A DNA stretch of 41,830 nucleotides from Streptomyces sp. NRRL WC-3618. GTDB lineage: Bacteria > Actinomycetota > Actinomycetes > Streptomycetales > Streptomycetaceae. A program made the position numbers and the translations under genes. The number at the start of each line of letters is the position of its first letter. The first letter of the stretch is position 1. Below are positions 7,006 to 15,700 of the stretch, piece after piece. The notes below the pieces were generated by a model. The model saw only the letters and a program-made list of their open reading frames with translations. It did no database searches and was not told the origin of the DNA. The DNA is taken from contig NZ_LGDW01000468.1 of the NCBI RefSeq assembly GCF_001280005.1, positions 1 through 41,830 of the forward strand, given 5' to 3'.

Positions 7006-10000
7006 ATCGAAGAACTGACCAGTTCGACACTGCCGGTAAAGCGGTACACCTGATACGCAGAGCCGCGTTGGGTTTGCTTCCTCTGGCGCTCAGCGCCAAC
7101 CTGCTGAGCTCAACACCCTCCGTAGCCGTGGAGCTGCCTACGGGGGCAGGGGAATCCGTCACCGCGTCGGAGGTGACTTCAACCGACCGCAACATGGTCG
7201 TCGGCTACTGGCAAGGCGGTGGGCCCATCGTCAAGGAGGCGGCCCAGGCCGCCCTGACCGGCAGCAACGCCGATGTGGCCGCCTTCCTCGGGGTCGCGGA
7301 CGACCTGACCTTCCAGGACCAGCGGGTGACCGCGGCCCGGATCGCCTCGGTGGGCGGTCCTGAGCTGCTGAACGCAGCTCGCACAGCCCTGTTCGGAACC
7401 CCTGACCAACTACGCGACTTCCTCGACGACGGCTGGATAGCTCCGATGGAGCAGGACAACCGGGTCCGAGTCGCCCAGATCATGGGTGTGAGTGGACCCA
7501 ATGTCCAGGACGCCGGTCGCGCCGCACTCAACGGCACACCCGACGACGTCCGGAAATTCCTCCGCGAAGTCCAGTACAAGCAGCGCGAGCAGGACGAGCG
7601 GGTTCAGGTCGCCCAGCTCATGGGCGCGGGCGGCACCAACGTGCAGCTCGCCGGGCGCCTCGCGCTGAACGGCAACGCCGCCGACATCCGGGAGTTCCTG
7701 GAGGTCGGCCAGTACCTCGCGCTCGCGAAGGACCAGGAGCACGCGACCGTCGCCCAGCTCGCCCAGCACGCGAAGGAAGCCGGCAGGCTGGCCGCCAGGG
7801 AGACCGCGGCGGCGAAGGCGGAGTCCGCCAAGGCCGTCCAGGCTTCGCAGCTCGCCAAGGAAGCCGCGCTGAAAGCCGCCACCGAGGCCAAGGCGGCCAA
7901 GGGCGACACCACCAAGGCTGCGAGCGCCGCAGGTCGAGCCGCTACGGCGGCAACCCAGGCCGCCGCATCCGCACAGACGGCCATCGACGCGTCCCGTGCC
8001 GCGAACAGCTCGGCGCGTATTGCCGCGAACGCTGCCTCCCAGGCAGCCGCAGCTGCGGCCGGCGCCGCCCAGGCAGCGTCCAGGGCCCGTAACGCCGCCG
8101 CCGATGCGGCGGTCGACGCGGACAACGCGCAGGCCGCGAGGCAGGCCGCCGAGAACGCCCGTACAGCCGCGAAGGGCGCAGGTCTCGCCGCCGATGCCGC
8201 CGACCAGGCAGCCATCGCCGCCGACGAGGCAGGCAACGCGGCCCACTCCGCCGCGAGCGCGGGCGCCAACGCACAGCTCGCCGCCGACGCTGCCGTCGAG
8301 GCCAGCAGTTACGCGGGCCAGTCCAGCGCAGCCGCAGCAGAGGCGCGTGCCGCCGCCGCGTCCACCCGGCGTCACGCCGCTGAGGCAAGGCGTGCCGCTG
8401 CAGCCGCCGAGGTCCTGGCAGCCAAGGCCGCCAAGGCGGCCCGCGAGGCGGGCGTAGCCGCCAGGTCTGCGGCCACGCACGCGAACAACGCGGCCACGTT
8501 CGCCGACGAGGCGGCCAGGGACGCGGGCAACGCCTCCAAGGCCGCAGGCCGTTCGACGAGCCATGCCGGCGCGGCCACCGCCGCCGCGAACGTGGCCACC
8601 GCCGCCGTGAACAAGGCCCAGGACATCTACAAGATCGCCCGCGAGGTCGAGGCCGAGGAACTGCTCGGCCGGACCAACGCGGGCATCGAGCGCGCTCGGG
8701 ACCATCGGGCGGAGGCCGACGCACGTACGGCCGGACAGACCGCCCTGGAGCAGGCGGCCAAGGACCGGGAAGCCGAGCGCAACCGGCTGGTGGCCGAGGC
8801 CGCGAAGTCCGGGGCCGATCTCTCCGCCATCGCTACCCAGGGCCGCAAACTGGCCGTCCTGGTGATGCAGAACGGCACCGCCTGGGGACGGGCCGCCGCC
8901 GAGGACGCACTCACCGGTAGCGACGAGGTCGTCGTCGACTACCTGCGCAACGGCTGGCGGACCGCCAAGGAGGGCGACGACCGCTTCTACGTCGAGCGCC
9001 TCGCGGAGGAAAGCGAGGACAAGGAGGTACGGGACGCCGCGGAGGCTGCCCTCGACGGCAACGCCGCCGCCGTCACCGAGTTCATCGACAACGGCCAGTA
9101 CAAGGTCGCCGCACAGAGCATGCGCGTCGCGATCGCCCGGGTCGTCTCCGCCACCGGCCCCATCCTCACCGAGGCCGGGATCGCTGCCCTCAACTCGGAC
9201 GACCCCAAGAAGTTCAGCAAGTTCCTGACCAGGACACAGTTCACCGCGCGGACCCAGGACGAGCGGGTCAGAGCGGCGCAACTGTTCGACACCGGCAGCC
9301 CGGAGGTGAAGTCGGCTGCCCGGATCGCCCTGGAGGGCTCCCCTCAGTCGCTGCACGCCTTCATCGTCTCCGGCCAGTACCAGGCTCAGCGCAAGGACTA
9401 CTTGGCCGCCACTCACGTGGCCCAGGTCCAGAAGATGATCGCGGACGCGGCGAAGGCCGCTGCCACCGCACAGCAGAACGCCGCGACCGCCCAGAAGGTA
9501 GCAGCCACAGCCCGTAAAGCGGCGGCCGAGGCTACCGAGTGGGCGAAGAAGGCAAGCGACTCCGCGACCAAGGCCAAGGGCTACGCCACCGAGGCCGTCC
9601 AGCACGCCAAGGCCGCCGAGGCCTCTGCGGCGAGCGCCGCCGCATCCGCGAGGACGGCCCGGAACGCTGCCAACAGCGCCGACGCAGCCGCCGGCGACGC
9701 CGCTCGTTCAGCAGCCGACGCCACGCTCTCCTCGGAGATGGCCCAAGCCAGCGCGTCCACGGCATGGCGCTACGCCGACGAGGCAAAAACGTCGGCAATC
9801 GACGCGGGCAAGGACGCCGACGCCGCGCTCAAGGCGGCCACCGAAGCGTTCACGATCTCGGTGAAAAAGTACCGGGAGGAGGAAGAGGCCCGCCGTAAGG
9901 CCGCTGTCGAAGCCAAGGAGAAGGCCAAGAACGATGAGGGGGCGCGTGCCCGCGCGATGTACCGGTGCCAGCAGGGCTACATCCCCTGCGACCCGGAGGG

Positions 10001-11060
10001 CTTCGCCCGCTGGTGCCAGCAGAGTGAGACCTACTGCGACATCCTGGCCAACGGCGAAGAGTTCGGCGCCGCCATGAAAGATCTGTGGGATGGCACCAAA
10101 GAACTCGCCGGCCTCGGAGAATATGAAGCCTGCCTGCAGAAGAAGGACTTCGAGCACTGCAGCAGCCTCGCGGTGGACGTCCTCATCAGCGCCAAACTCA
10201 AGGCCCTGGAAAAGGCATACGACAAGCTGAAGCTGCTGAAGCGAATCTGCACCAAATGCTTCCCACCGGGCACCAAGGTCCTCATGGGGGATGGCTCCAG
10301 GAAGAACATCCAACACGTCCGTCCTGGTGATCGTGTACTGGCCACTGACCCGGTCTCCGGGCGGACAGCCGTCAGTGAGGTGACCCGTCAGATCGTCACC
10401 AGGGACGATAAGGCATTCGTCGAGTTGACGATCGCCACCCGCTTCGGCCTTGAGAAGCTCACCGCGACCAGCGAGCACCCGTTCTGGAGCCCATCTCAGC
10501 AGAACTGGATCGAGGCTGGCGGGCTGACTCCGGGCACGACCCTTCTAAGCATCGACAAGTCCACGGTCCAGGTTCAGGCGAACCGCTCCTTCACCCAACG
10601 GCAGACCACCTACAACCTCGCCATCGCGGACATCCACACGTACTACGTGCTGGCCGGCCAGACTCCGGTCCTCGTGCATAACTCCACATGTACTCGGTAC
10701 GGTGGGGTTCTTGGAGCTGCGGAGGCAGCAAATCCGTTGGTTGAAAGTCTCGGTGCGACGGGGAAGCTGCCCAGCAACTACGTAACAAAGGCGCAAGCTG
10801 CTGCTGCCGGCTGGGAGCCGGGAAAGGCGTTGGGAAATAAAATACCCGGCGCTCAGATCGGCGGAGATATATTCGAGAATACTGACGGTTTCCTGCCCCC
10901 CTCTGCAGGGCGGATCTGGTACGAGGCAGATATAGGGATCAACAACATGATGAAGCGGTCAAAGCAGCCGGGAACTCGGTTGGTCTTTTCGAACGATGGG
11001 CTCGCCTACGTGACCAACGACCACTACAAGAGCTTCCATCAGCTACCTAACTGGAAGTGA
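7002..11060 (+). CDS. Secreted polymorphic toxin: ALF repeats, Ala-rich coils, Hint domain, barnase-type RNase tip
   Basis: 1352 residues. An N-terminal signal segment (hydrophobic ~20-43) suggests Sec export. Residues ~60-250 contain ALF-type helical repeats of the form AALNGTPDDVRKFL. Residues ~250-570 are an Ala-rich coil. A second ALF block follows at ~605-800 and a second Ala coil at ~805-965, so the stalk looks internally duplicated. A Cys-containing linker precedes a Hint/intein-type autoprocessing domain, residues 1086-1227, starting CFPPGTKVLMG and ending TPVLVHN with a SEHPFW block. The last 125 residues match barnase: LPSNYVTKAQA, IGGDIF, then Glu1308 (YEADI), Arg1326 (GTRLVF) and His1341 (NDHY), corresponding to barnase Glu73, Arg87 and His102. 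The protein should deliver an RNase released at the Hint. The barstar gene follows after six bases. Confidence 0.93.
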   Translation: MNRRTDQFDTAGKAVHLIRRAALGLLPLALSANLLSSTPSVAVELPTGAGESVTASEVTSTDRNMVVGYWQGGGPIVKEAAQAALTGSNADVAAFLGVADDLTFQDQRVTAARIASVGGPELLNAARTALFGTPDQLRDFLDDGWIAPMEQDNRVRVAQIMGVSGPNVQDAGRAALNGTPDDVRKFLREVQYKQREQDERVQVAQLMGAGGTNVQLAGRLALNGNAADIREFLEVGQYLALAKDQEHATVAQLAQHAKEAGRLAARETAAAKAESAKAVQASQLAKEAALKAATEAKAAKGDTTKAASAAGRAATAATQAAASAQTAIDASRAANSSARIAANAASQAAAAAAGAAQAASRARNAAADAAVDADNAQAARQAAENARTAAKGAGLAADAADQAAIAADEAGNAAHSAASAGANAQLAADAAVEASSYAGQSSAAAAEARAAAASTRRHAAEARRAAAAAEVLAAKAAKAAREAGVAARSAATHANNAATFADEAARDAGNASKAAGRSTSHAGAATAAANVATAAVNKAQDIYKIAREVEAEELLGRTNAGIERARDHRAEADARTAGQTALEQAAKDREAERNRLVAEAAKSGADLSAIATQGRKLAVLVMQNGTAWGRAAAEDALTGSDEVVVDYLRNGWRTAKEGDDRFYVERLAEESEDKEVRDAAEAALDGNAAAVTEFIDNGQYKVAAQSMRVAIARVVSATGPILTEAGIAALNSDDPKKFSKFLTRTQFTARTQDERVRAAQLFDTGSPEVKSAARIALEGSPQSLHAFIVSGQYQAQRKDYLAATHVAQVQKMIADAAKAAATAQQNAATAQKVAATARKAAAEATEWAKKASDSATKAKGYATEAVQHAKAAEASAASAAASARTARNAANSADAAAGDAARSAADATLSSEMAQASASTAWRYADEAKTSAIDAGKDADAALKAATEAFTISVKKYREEEEARRKAAVEAKEKAKNDEGARARAMYRCQQGYIPCDPEGFARWCQQSETYCDILANGEEFGAAMKDLWDGTKELAGLGEYEACLQKKDFEHCSSLAVDVLISAKLKALEKAYDKLKLLKRICTKCFPPGTKVLMGDGSRKNIQHVRPGDRVLATDPVSGRTAVSEVTRQIVTRDDKAFVELTIATRFGLEKLTATSEHPFWSPSQQNWIEAGGLTPGTTLLSIDKSTVQVQANRSFTQRQTTYNLAIADIHTYYVLAGQTPVLVHNSTCTRYGGVLGAAEAANPLVESLGATGKLPSNYVTKAQAAAAGWEPGKALGNKIPGAQIGGDIFENTDGFLPPSAGRIWYEADIGINNMMKRSKQPGTRLVFSNDGLAYVTNDHYKSFHQLPNWK

Positions 11061-11066
11061 GAAATC

Positions 11067-11357
11067 ATGAGGATCGAAATCGATGGCGCGACGATTCATT
11101 CCGAGAATGATCTGCATGAGCTCTTGTCGCAAATTCTGGACTTCGGCCCACACTATGGGGCCAATCTGAGCGCCCTGTGGGATCGGCTCTCGACGGACGT
11201 AGAGCGACCCGTCGAAATCGTCTGGAGAGAATCAGCGCTCAGCAGAACGGTGCTCGGTGAAAGCGAATTTGAAAAAATTCGCGACCTCCTCCTCCGCGTC
11301 CAGTCGCAGGATCAATCCTTCGGATTGTCCGATCGCTTCTCGGTGACGTTCGAATAG
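11067..11357 (+). CDS. Barstar-family immunity protein
   Basis: 96 residues whose numbering runs in step with barstar: DLH at 15-17, Tyr30-Gly31, Asn33-Leu34, Ala36-Leu37-Trp38-Asp39, and a WR pair at 53-54. Barstar binds barnase and plugs its active site. Asp39, the residue that mimics the RNA phosphate, is kept, whereas Asp35 is Ser and Tyr29 is His. The gene starts six bases after the toxin stop and is almost surely co-transcribed, with a modest GAAGTGAG-like ribosome site inside the toxin's last codons. Codon use is less GC-biased than in neighbouring genes, as in the toxin tip. The cytoplasmic product should protect the producer from its own RNase. Confidence 0.93.
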   Translation: MRIEIDGATIHSENDLHELLSQILDFGPHYGANLSALWDRLSTDVERPVEIVWRESALSRTVLGESEFEKIRDLLLRVQSQDQSFGLSDRFSVTFE

Positions 11358-11360
11358 TAG

Positions 11361-11571
11361 GTTCGGAGCCCCGCCGAACTTCGGACCTTGTGGGGCTCGC
11401 CGCTTCCTGACAACACTTCAGCTGCTACAGCACGGGCTGGCTCACAGACTCCTGCTGGTGTCGCTCGTCCTGCTGGATCGGGCAGGGGCCACGATTCTCT
11501 TGAGACCGGAACACGAGGACGCCTTCGGAGAGGAAAAGGTGACCCTCGCGCGGGCGATGGCAACGCTGTAG
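11361..11571 (+). pseudogene. Possible remnant of a gene 3' end
   Basis: A frame different from barstar's stays open from the end of the immunity gene to TAG at 11569-11571. It encodes protein-like sequence (LLVSLVLLDRAGATILL, RPEHEDAFGEEKVTLARAMATL). There is no ribosome site and no ATG; the only in-frame GTG is at 11458. It could be the displaced tail of an older immunity or accessory gene left behind when the toxin cassette was exchanged. I do not recognise the family, and chance is possible. Confidence 0.25.
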
Positions 11572-11587
11572 GACGTGGCAACAAAGG

Positions 11588-11621
11588 TTGGCCCCGCCGG
11601 AATCTCTTCCGTCGGGGCCAA
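11588..11621. terminator. Strong hairpin, likely terminator of the toxin-immunity operon
   Basis: TTGGCCCCGCCGGAA and TTCCGTCGGGGCCAA pair over 15 positions with one mismatch around a TCTC loop. It lies 17 bases past the orphan frame and between the convergent immunity gene and paralogue C, so it could stop transcription from both sides. Confidence 0.65.
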
Positions 11622-11754
11622 CGTGGTTCCCCTATATTGTCAGGACGCCCAGGTTCCGCGCCTGCGGCCTGCGCCAAAGTAACCGGCTGCCACCCTGGCC
11701 GGCGGCACCCACTTCTCCGTAAACGAACCTTGCGGAACCTGCGACCCGCCCCGC

Positions 11755-12555
11755 CTACTTCACGTCGACGTAGTCACCGGCCGCCGTGACAGGCGCGGTT
11801 GTGGTCGACCCCGCGAAGGCGTAGCGGTACGTGCCGTCGACCGATGCCGTGACTGTGGTCTTCAGCGCGCCGGCGGCACCCGCCCTGATCGTCTTGACGG
11901 TGGTGAAGGCCGTGGTGCCCTTCTTCTGGAACTGGAGCGCCACCGGGGCGTTGACGTAGCCCTCGTACTTGTGGGTCTTCCAGTTGGCGCGGGTCAGGGC
12001 GCCCTTGACCGTGATGGTCGCGCCCGCCGCGACCGGCTCCGGGGTGGCGTCGGTGGTGGACAGCTTCGAGTGGAACTGGATCTGGGCGATGCCGAGGTCG
12101 CCCTGGCTCTTGAGGTCGTCCCTGTCCGTGACGGCGATGGCGCCCACGTTCCACTTACGCGCGTCGGTGTTGAAGAGCCTGTCTTCGCCACTGGTGCGCA
12201 GGTTGATGACACCCTTGCAGCTGGCGACGGTCGACGAAGTAGCCGTGCAGGTGCCCGAATCGTCGGCGTGGAGGCGGACCTTCTCCAGATCCAGGTCGGC
12301 GAACCTACCGACGTAGAGGAACGGAAGGGTGGCGAGCCTGCCCGGGCGGATGTCGAGACCCCTGGCGTGCTTGAACGTGTACATCACCGGCACGGAGGTG
12401 GTCCCCGAGGCGCGGGCGACGATCGGCTTGCCCTTGTTGACCGTCACCTTGGTGAAGGTGAGGTCGGGCGCCGCGGCGGCGTGCGCGGCAGGCACAGCAA
12501 GGGCGGAGAGGGCCAGGGCGCCGGTGACGGCGGCCACAGTGGCACGTATGCGCAT
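11755..12555 (-). CDS. Secreted protein, paralogue C of the exoprotein family
   Basis: 266 residues from the ATG at 12555; the open frame extends upstream to 13569 only as a shadow of the neighbouring gene. The signal peptide (MRIRATVAAVTGALALSALA to AHA) is almost the same as in paralogue A. The mature N-terminal part contains PDLTFTKVTVNKGKPIVARA, similar in form to B's NITINKGKPIVAGT, and two Cys (GTCTATS, ASCKGV). The C-terminal domain follows the family pattern (ATPEPVAAGATITVKGALTRANW, APVALQFQKKGTTAF, GDYVDVK). It is separated from A and B by the protease homologue and the toxin locus but keeps the same upstream element. Function unknown. Confidence 0.85.
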   Translation of the reverse strand: MRIRATVAAVTGALALSALAVPAAHAAAAPDLTFTKVTVNKGKPIVARASGTTSVPVMYTFKHARGLDIRPGRLATLPFLYVGRFADLDLEKVRLHADDSGTCTATSSTVASCKGVINLRTSGEDRLFNTDARKWNVGAIAVTDRDDLKSQGDLGIAQIQFHSKLSTTDATPEPVAAGATITVKGALTRANWKTHKYEGYVNAPVALQFQKKGTTAFTTVKTIRAGAAGALKTTVTASVDGTYRYAFAGSTTTAPVTAAGDYVDVK

Positions 12556-12633
12556 GCGTTTCCCCAAGTGGAGAAAGGGGGCCCGGCGGTGCTGGGCCGC
12601 ACGGAGTCCATCCGTGCGGCTCGCGGCGCACCA

Positions 12634-12679
12634 GGGCCCGAGTGATCGTAGGAGTCTGTTGACTCGATCGATCAGATCC
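12634..12679. promoter_or_regulatory. Conserved upstream element of paralogue C
   Basis: GGGCCCGAGTGATCGTAGGAG, TCTGTTGACTC and ATCAGATCC match the elements upstream of paralogues A and B. It lies 78 bases before the ATG. Confidence 0.5.
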
Positions 12680-12794
12680 GTGACAGGTGGGGATGGTTGT
12701 ACGGAAGTGGCGGAATGTTGCGGAGGGCACGAGGATTTTGTGCTCGCATTACCGTTCCTGTGCGGCGTCGGCGAGCACATCCCCACCCCTCGCC

Positions 12795-15700
12795 TCAGTC
12801 GAACCACCGATCCCGAGCCAGCTCCGTAGTCCTCGACGGATCCTCCATCAGCGCCGCCACCTCGAACCGGCGCGGCCACTGGCCGGCCGCCCAGGCGAGG
12901 CCCGCCGCGACGCCCTCCAGGGTGGCGGCGTGTACGACACCGTCCCTGGTCCTGCGCCAGTCCAGTTCCACGCCGTCGACGACGAGTTCCTCGTGCTCGA
13001 CGTACGTCGCCGGTGTCCCCGGACCGAGCAGTACGCGTACCGACTCCGGTACGTCGTGCTCCGAGCCCTCCGACGTCACCTCGCCCGTCACCGACTCGCT
13101 CAGCCTCCGCACCTGGAACAGTTCCGCCAACTCGGCGGCCCTCGCCGGGCGTACGGGGAGCAGCGGCACGCCCGAGGTGAAGGGCAGCAGGTCGGGTGAG
13201 TCGACCACCACGGCGTCCGCCGCGTCCACCACTTCCACGTGCCCGTCGACCACGGCCCGCAAGTCGTCGGGCAGCGTGACCTGTTCCGGATCGAGGTCGG
13301 CCAACGCGCCGTACAGGGCGTGCAGTTGGGCGCCGCTCACCTCCCTGTCGGGGTCGGCGAGGCGGTCCAGCAGTTCGGCGGCGCCGCCCGGCTCGTCGAG
13401 GAGGGCGGCCACCGACGTCCGTACGCCCAGCGCCCGCAGCACCTGCTCGTCGTCGAACCCGGTGGCGTCGGCCTCCTCGTACAGGCCACGCAGGAGCGGG
13501 TCGCCGCCGGCTGCCAGGAGACCGGCGGGTCGGCGCCCGTCCAGCACCGGGTTTCCGCGCAACCACCAAGCGGTGTACGGCCGTACGAGTTCGTGCGTGC
13601 CATCGGGCAGCAGGACGCGCACCGGCTGGACGATCGCGTCCCGCAGCGGCGGCTGGGCGAGGAGGGCGAGGGCCTGGGGCCAGCGGTCGTCATCGACGAG
13701 GTCGAGGTCGCGTACGGCGACCAGCTCCGTGGCGACCGGGGGCACGGGCGAGTCGGGGAAGCGGTCGAGGATGTCCTCGCTCCACACGTCCACGGCGTCG
13801 AGCAAGCCCGGGTCGTCGGGCTCGGCGAAGTCGCTGTCCCGGGGCTCCAGTTCGTCCGGGTCGAGGACGACGTCGGTGGCGCGGACCAAGGCGAAGTTCG
13901 CCAGGACTCCGCACGCGGCCAGCGGCTGCTCGCCCCACCTCTCAGCCAACTCAGCGTCCACCGAGGCCAGTTCGCCCTCCCTGATCACCTGGGCGAACGC
14001 GCTGCCGGGGAGGACCAGTTCACCGGCGGGGGCCAACTCGCCTTCCTCGTCGGGCAGGGCGAGGGCGCCGAGCCACGGCTCGTCGCCGGGTTCGAGGCCC
14101 GCGTCCCGTACGAGGGCGAGGACCGTGTCGGCCAACTCCTCCGCGTCGGGGACGTCTTCGTCGTCCCACGACATGCTGCGGGCGTCCTCGTCGAGGGACG
14201 CGGCGACGGCGGCCCGTACCTGCGGGGTGGTGAGGACGGCTCGCGGGGTGGCCGGGAGGGCGCCGAGCTTCTCCAGGAGGGGGTGGGCGGCGTCCGGGTG
14301 GGCGACCTTGAGGCCGAGGCGGGCGAGCGTCTCGGGGGCGGCGGCCCCCACCTCGCCGCCGGTGGGCAGCAGTACCTGCCGGGGCCCGATGGTCGTACGG
14401 CCGTCGGCGAGCGGCACGGGCAGCCCGCTCAGCCGGTCGGGGTCGACGCCGGCCAGGCTGTCGTACAGCCGGTGCCACCACTCGGGCGCCTTCTCCAGGC
14501 CGGCGAGCCGGTCGACGGCCTCGGTCAGCGGGACCCGGGCAACCCCCAACGTCCGCAGTTCCACCCGGCGTTCGAGCCCGGCGGGCAGCAGCGTGGGCAG
14601 CACCTCGGCGAGTACGCGGACCGTCTCGGCCCCGGCGCCCTCGACGACCTCCGCGTCCCGGGGACGCAGGGCGAAGGGCAGTTCGTCATCGTCGCCCGGG
14701 TCGAGCGCGGGCGGGAGGAAGGCGGTGCGCGGCAGCCGTTCGAGGATCGCCTGACGCAACTGGCCGTCCAGCTCGCTCCTGCCCAGCGGGCCGGGCACCA
14801 GCGCGATGATGCCCTCCCCCACCGGGTGCCAGTCGGCGAGGAGTTCGGTGTACGCGTCGGCGGCACGCTGCACCAGGAAGTCGGTGAGCGGACCCGGCGC
14901 GGCATGCCTGCGGGCGGTGTCCAGCGGGAGCGAGGCGATGAGCAGCGCCGGTACGCCCAGCGGTTCGTCGCTCGGTGTGGGCGCGTGCACGACGGGACTG
15001 GTCCGGGGCGGCACGGGAGCCCCGTCCGCGTCGACGGGCACGGCCCAGGTGACCGACCAGTGCGGACGCAGCCGCTCCTCGACCGGCCGCCCGGCCAGCA
15101 GGGCGGCGTCCAGGGGGCCGTGCGCGGAGACGGTGCGCCAACGGCTCGTACCGTCCCGGGAGTCCTCCACGAGGGTGAGGGCGCCGTCGGTGCGGCGGCT
15201 GAGGGTACGCGTCTGCTCCCCCACCTCGATGACGACCTCTTCCAGGCCGGGCAGCGTCAGCAGCAGCGCGTCGTCGACGCCGCTCAGCAGCCGTTCCGCG
15301 AGATCCTCGGCGGCGGTGTCGCGCAGCGGGAGGATCACGGCGGTGTCGTACGGCGCCGGAGCGGTGCCCTCGGCGGCGAACGGCAGCCGGAGCAGCGGCA
15401 CATGGCCGTCGCGGCGCCGGACCTCGTCACCGAGCCCGGGGCTGTGCCGGGCGGTCTCGGCGGCCAGCTCGCGGGCCTCCGCGAGCGCCCACCGCACACC
15501 CCCGTGCCGTCCGACGACGGCGGGCTCGTCACTGACGGCGAGTACGGCGGCGAAGCCGACCCCGAACCGTCCGACGGCGCCCGTCTCCTTGCCGTCCTGG
15601 CCACCGTCCTGGACGTCCCGCTTCGCGGAGGCGCGCAGCGTGGAGAGGGACTCGACACCGGTGGCGTCCAGCGGGGCGCCGGTGTTGGCGGCGACGAGGA

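Larger units (their letters stand above)
11358..11754. other. Intergenic region after the immunity gene
   Basis: About 400 bases without an intact gene. It holds an orphan reading frame ending at 11571 and a strong hairpin at 11588-11621, both listed separately. Beyond the hairpin there is a short AT-rich patch (CCCTATATTG) and then ordinary GC-rich sequence up to the stop of paralogue C. Confidence 0.5.

Noticed and set aside
7410..9605. Minus-strand frame of 731 codons opposite the toxin stalk
   Set aside because: Gly/Leu/Arg-rich translation of the complement of Ala-coil repeats; no start site or family.
7800..9900. Repetitive GCC/GCG sequence as a possible tandem-repeat or CRISPR-like array
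   Set aside because: It is coding: the repeats are Ala-rich helical segments with irregular unit length, without identical repeats or spacers.
12556..13569. Upstream extension of paralogue C to a 604-codon protein
   Set aside because: The extension overlaps the neighbouring gene, is Arg/Gly-rich, and the signal peptide with its ribosome site starts at 12555.
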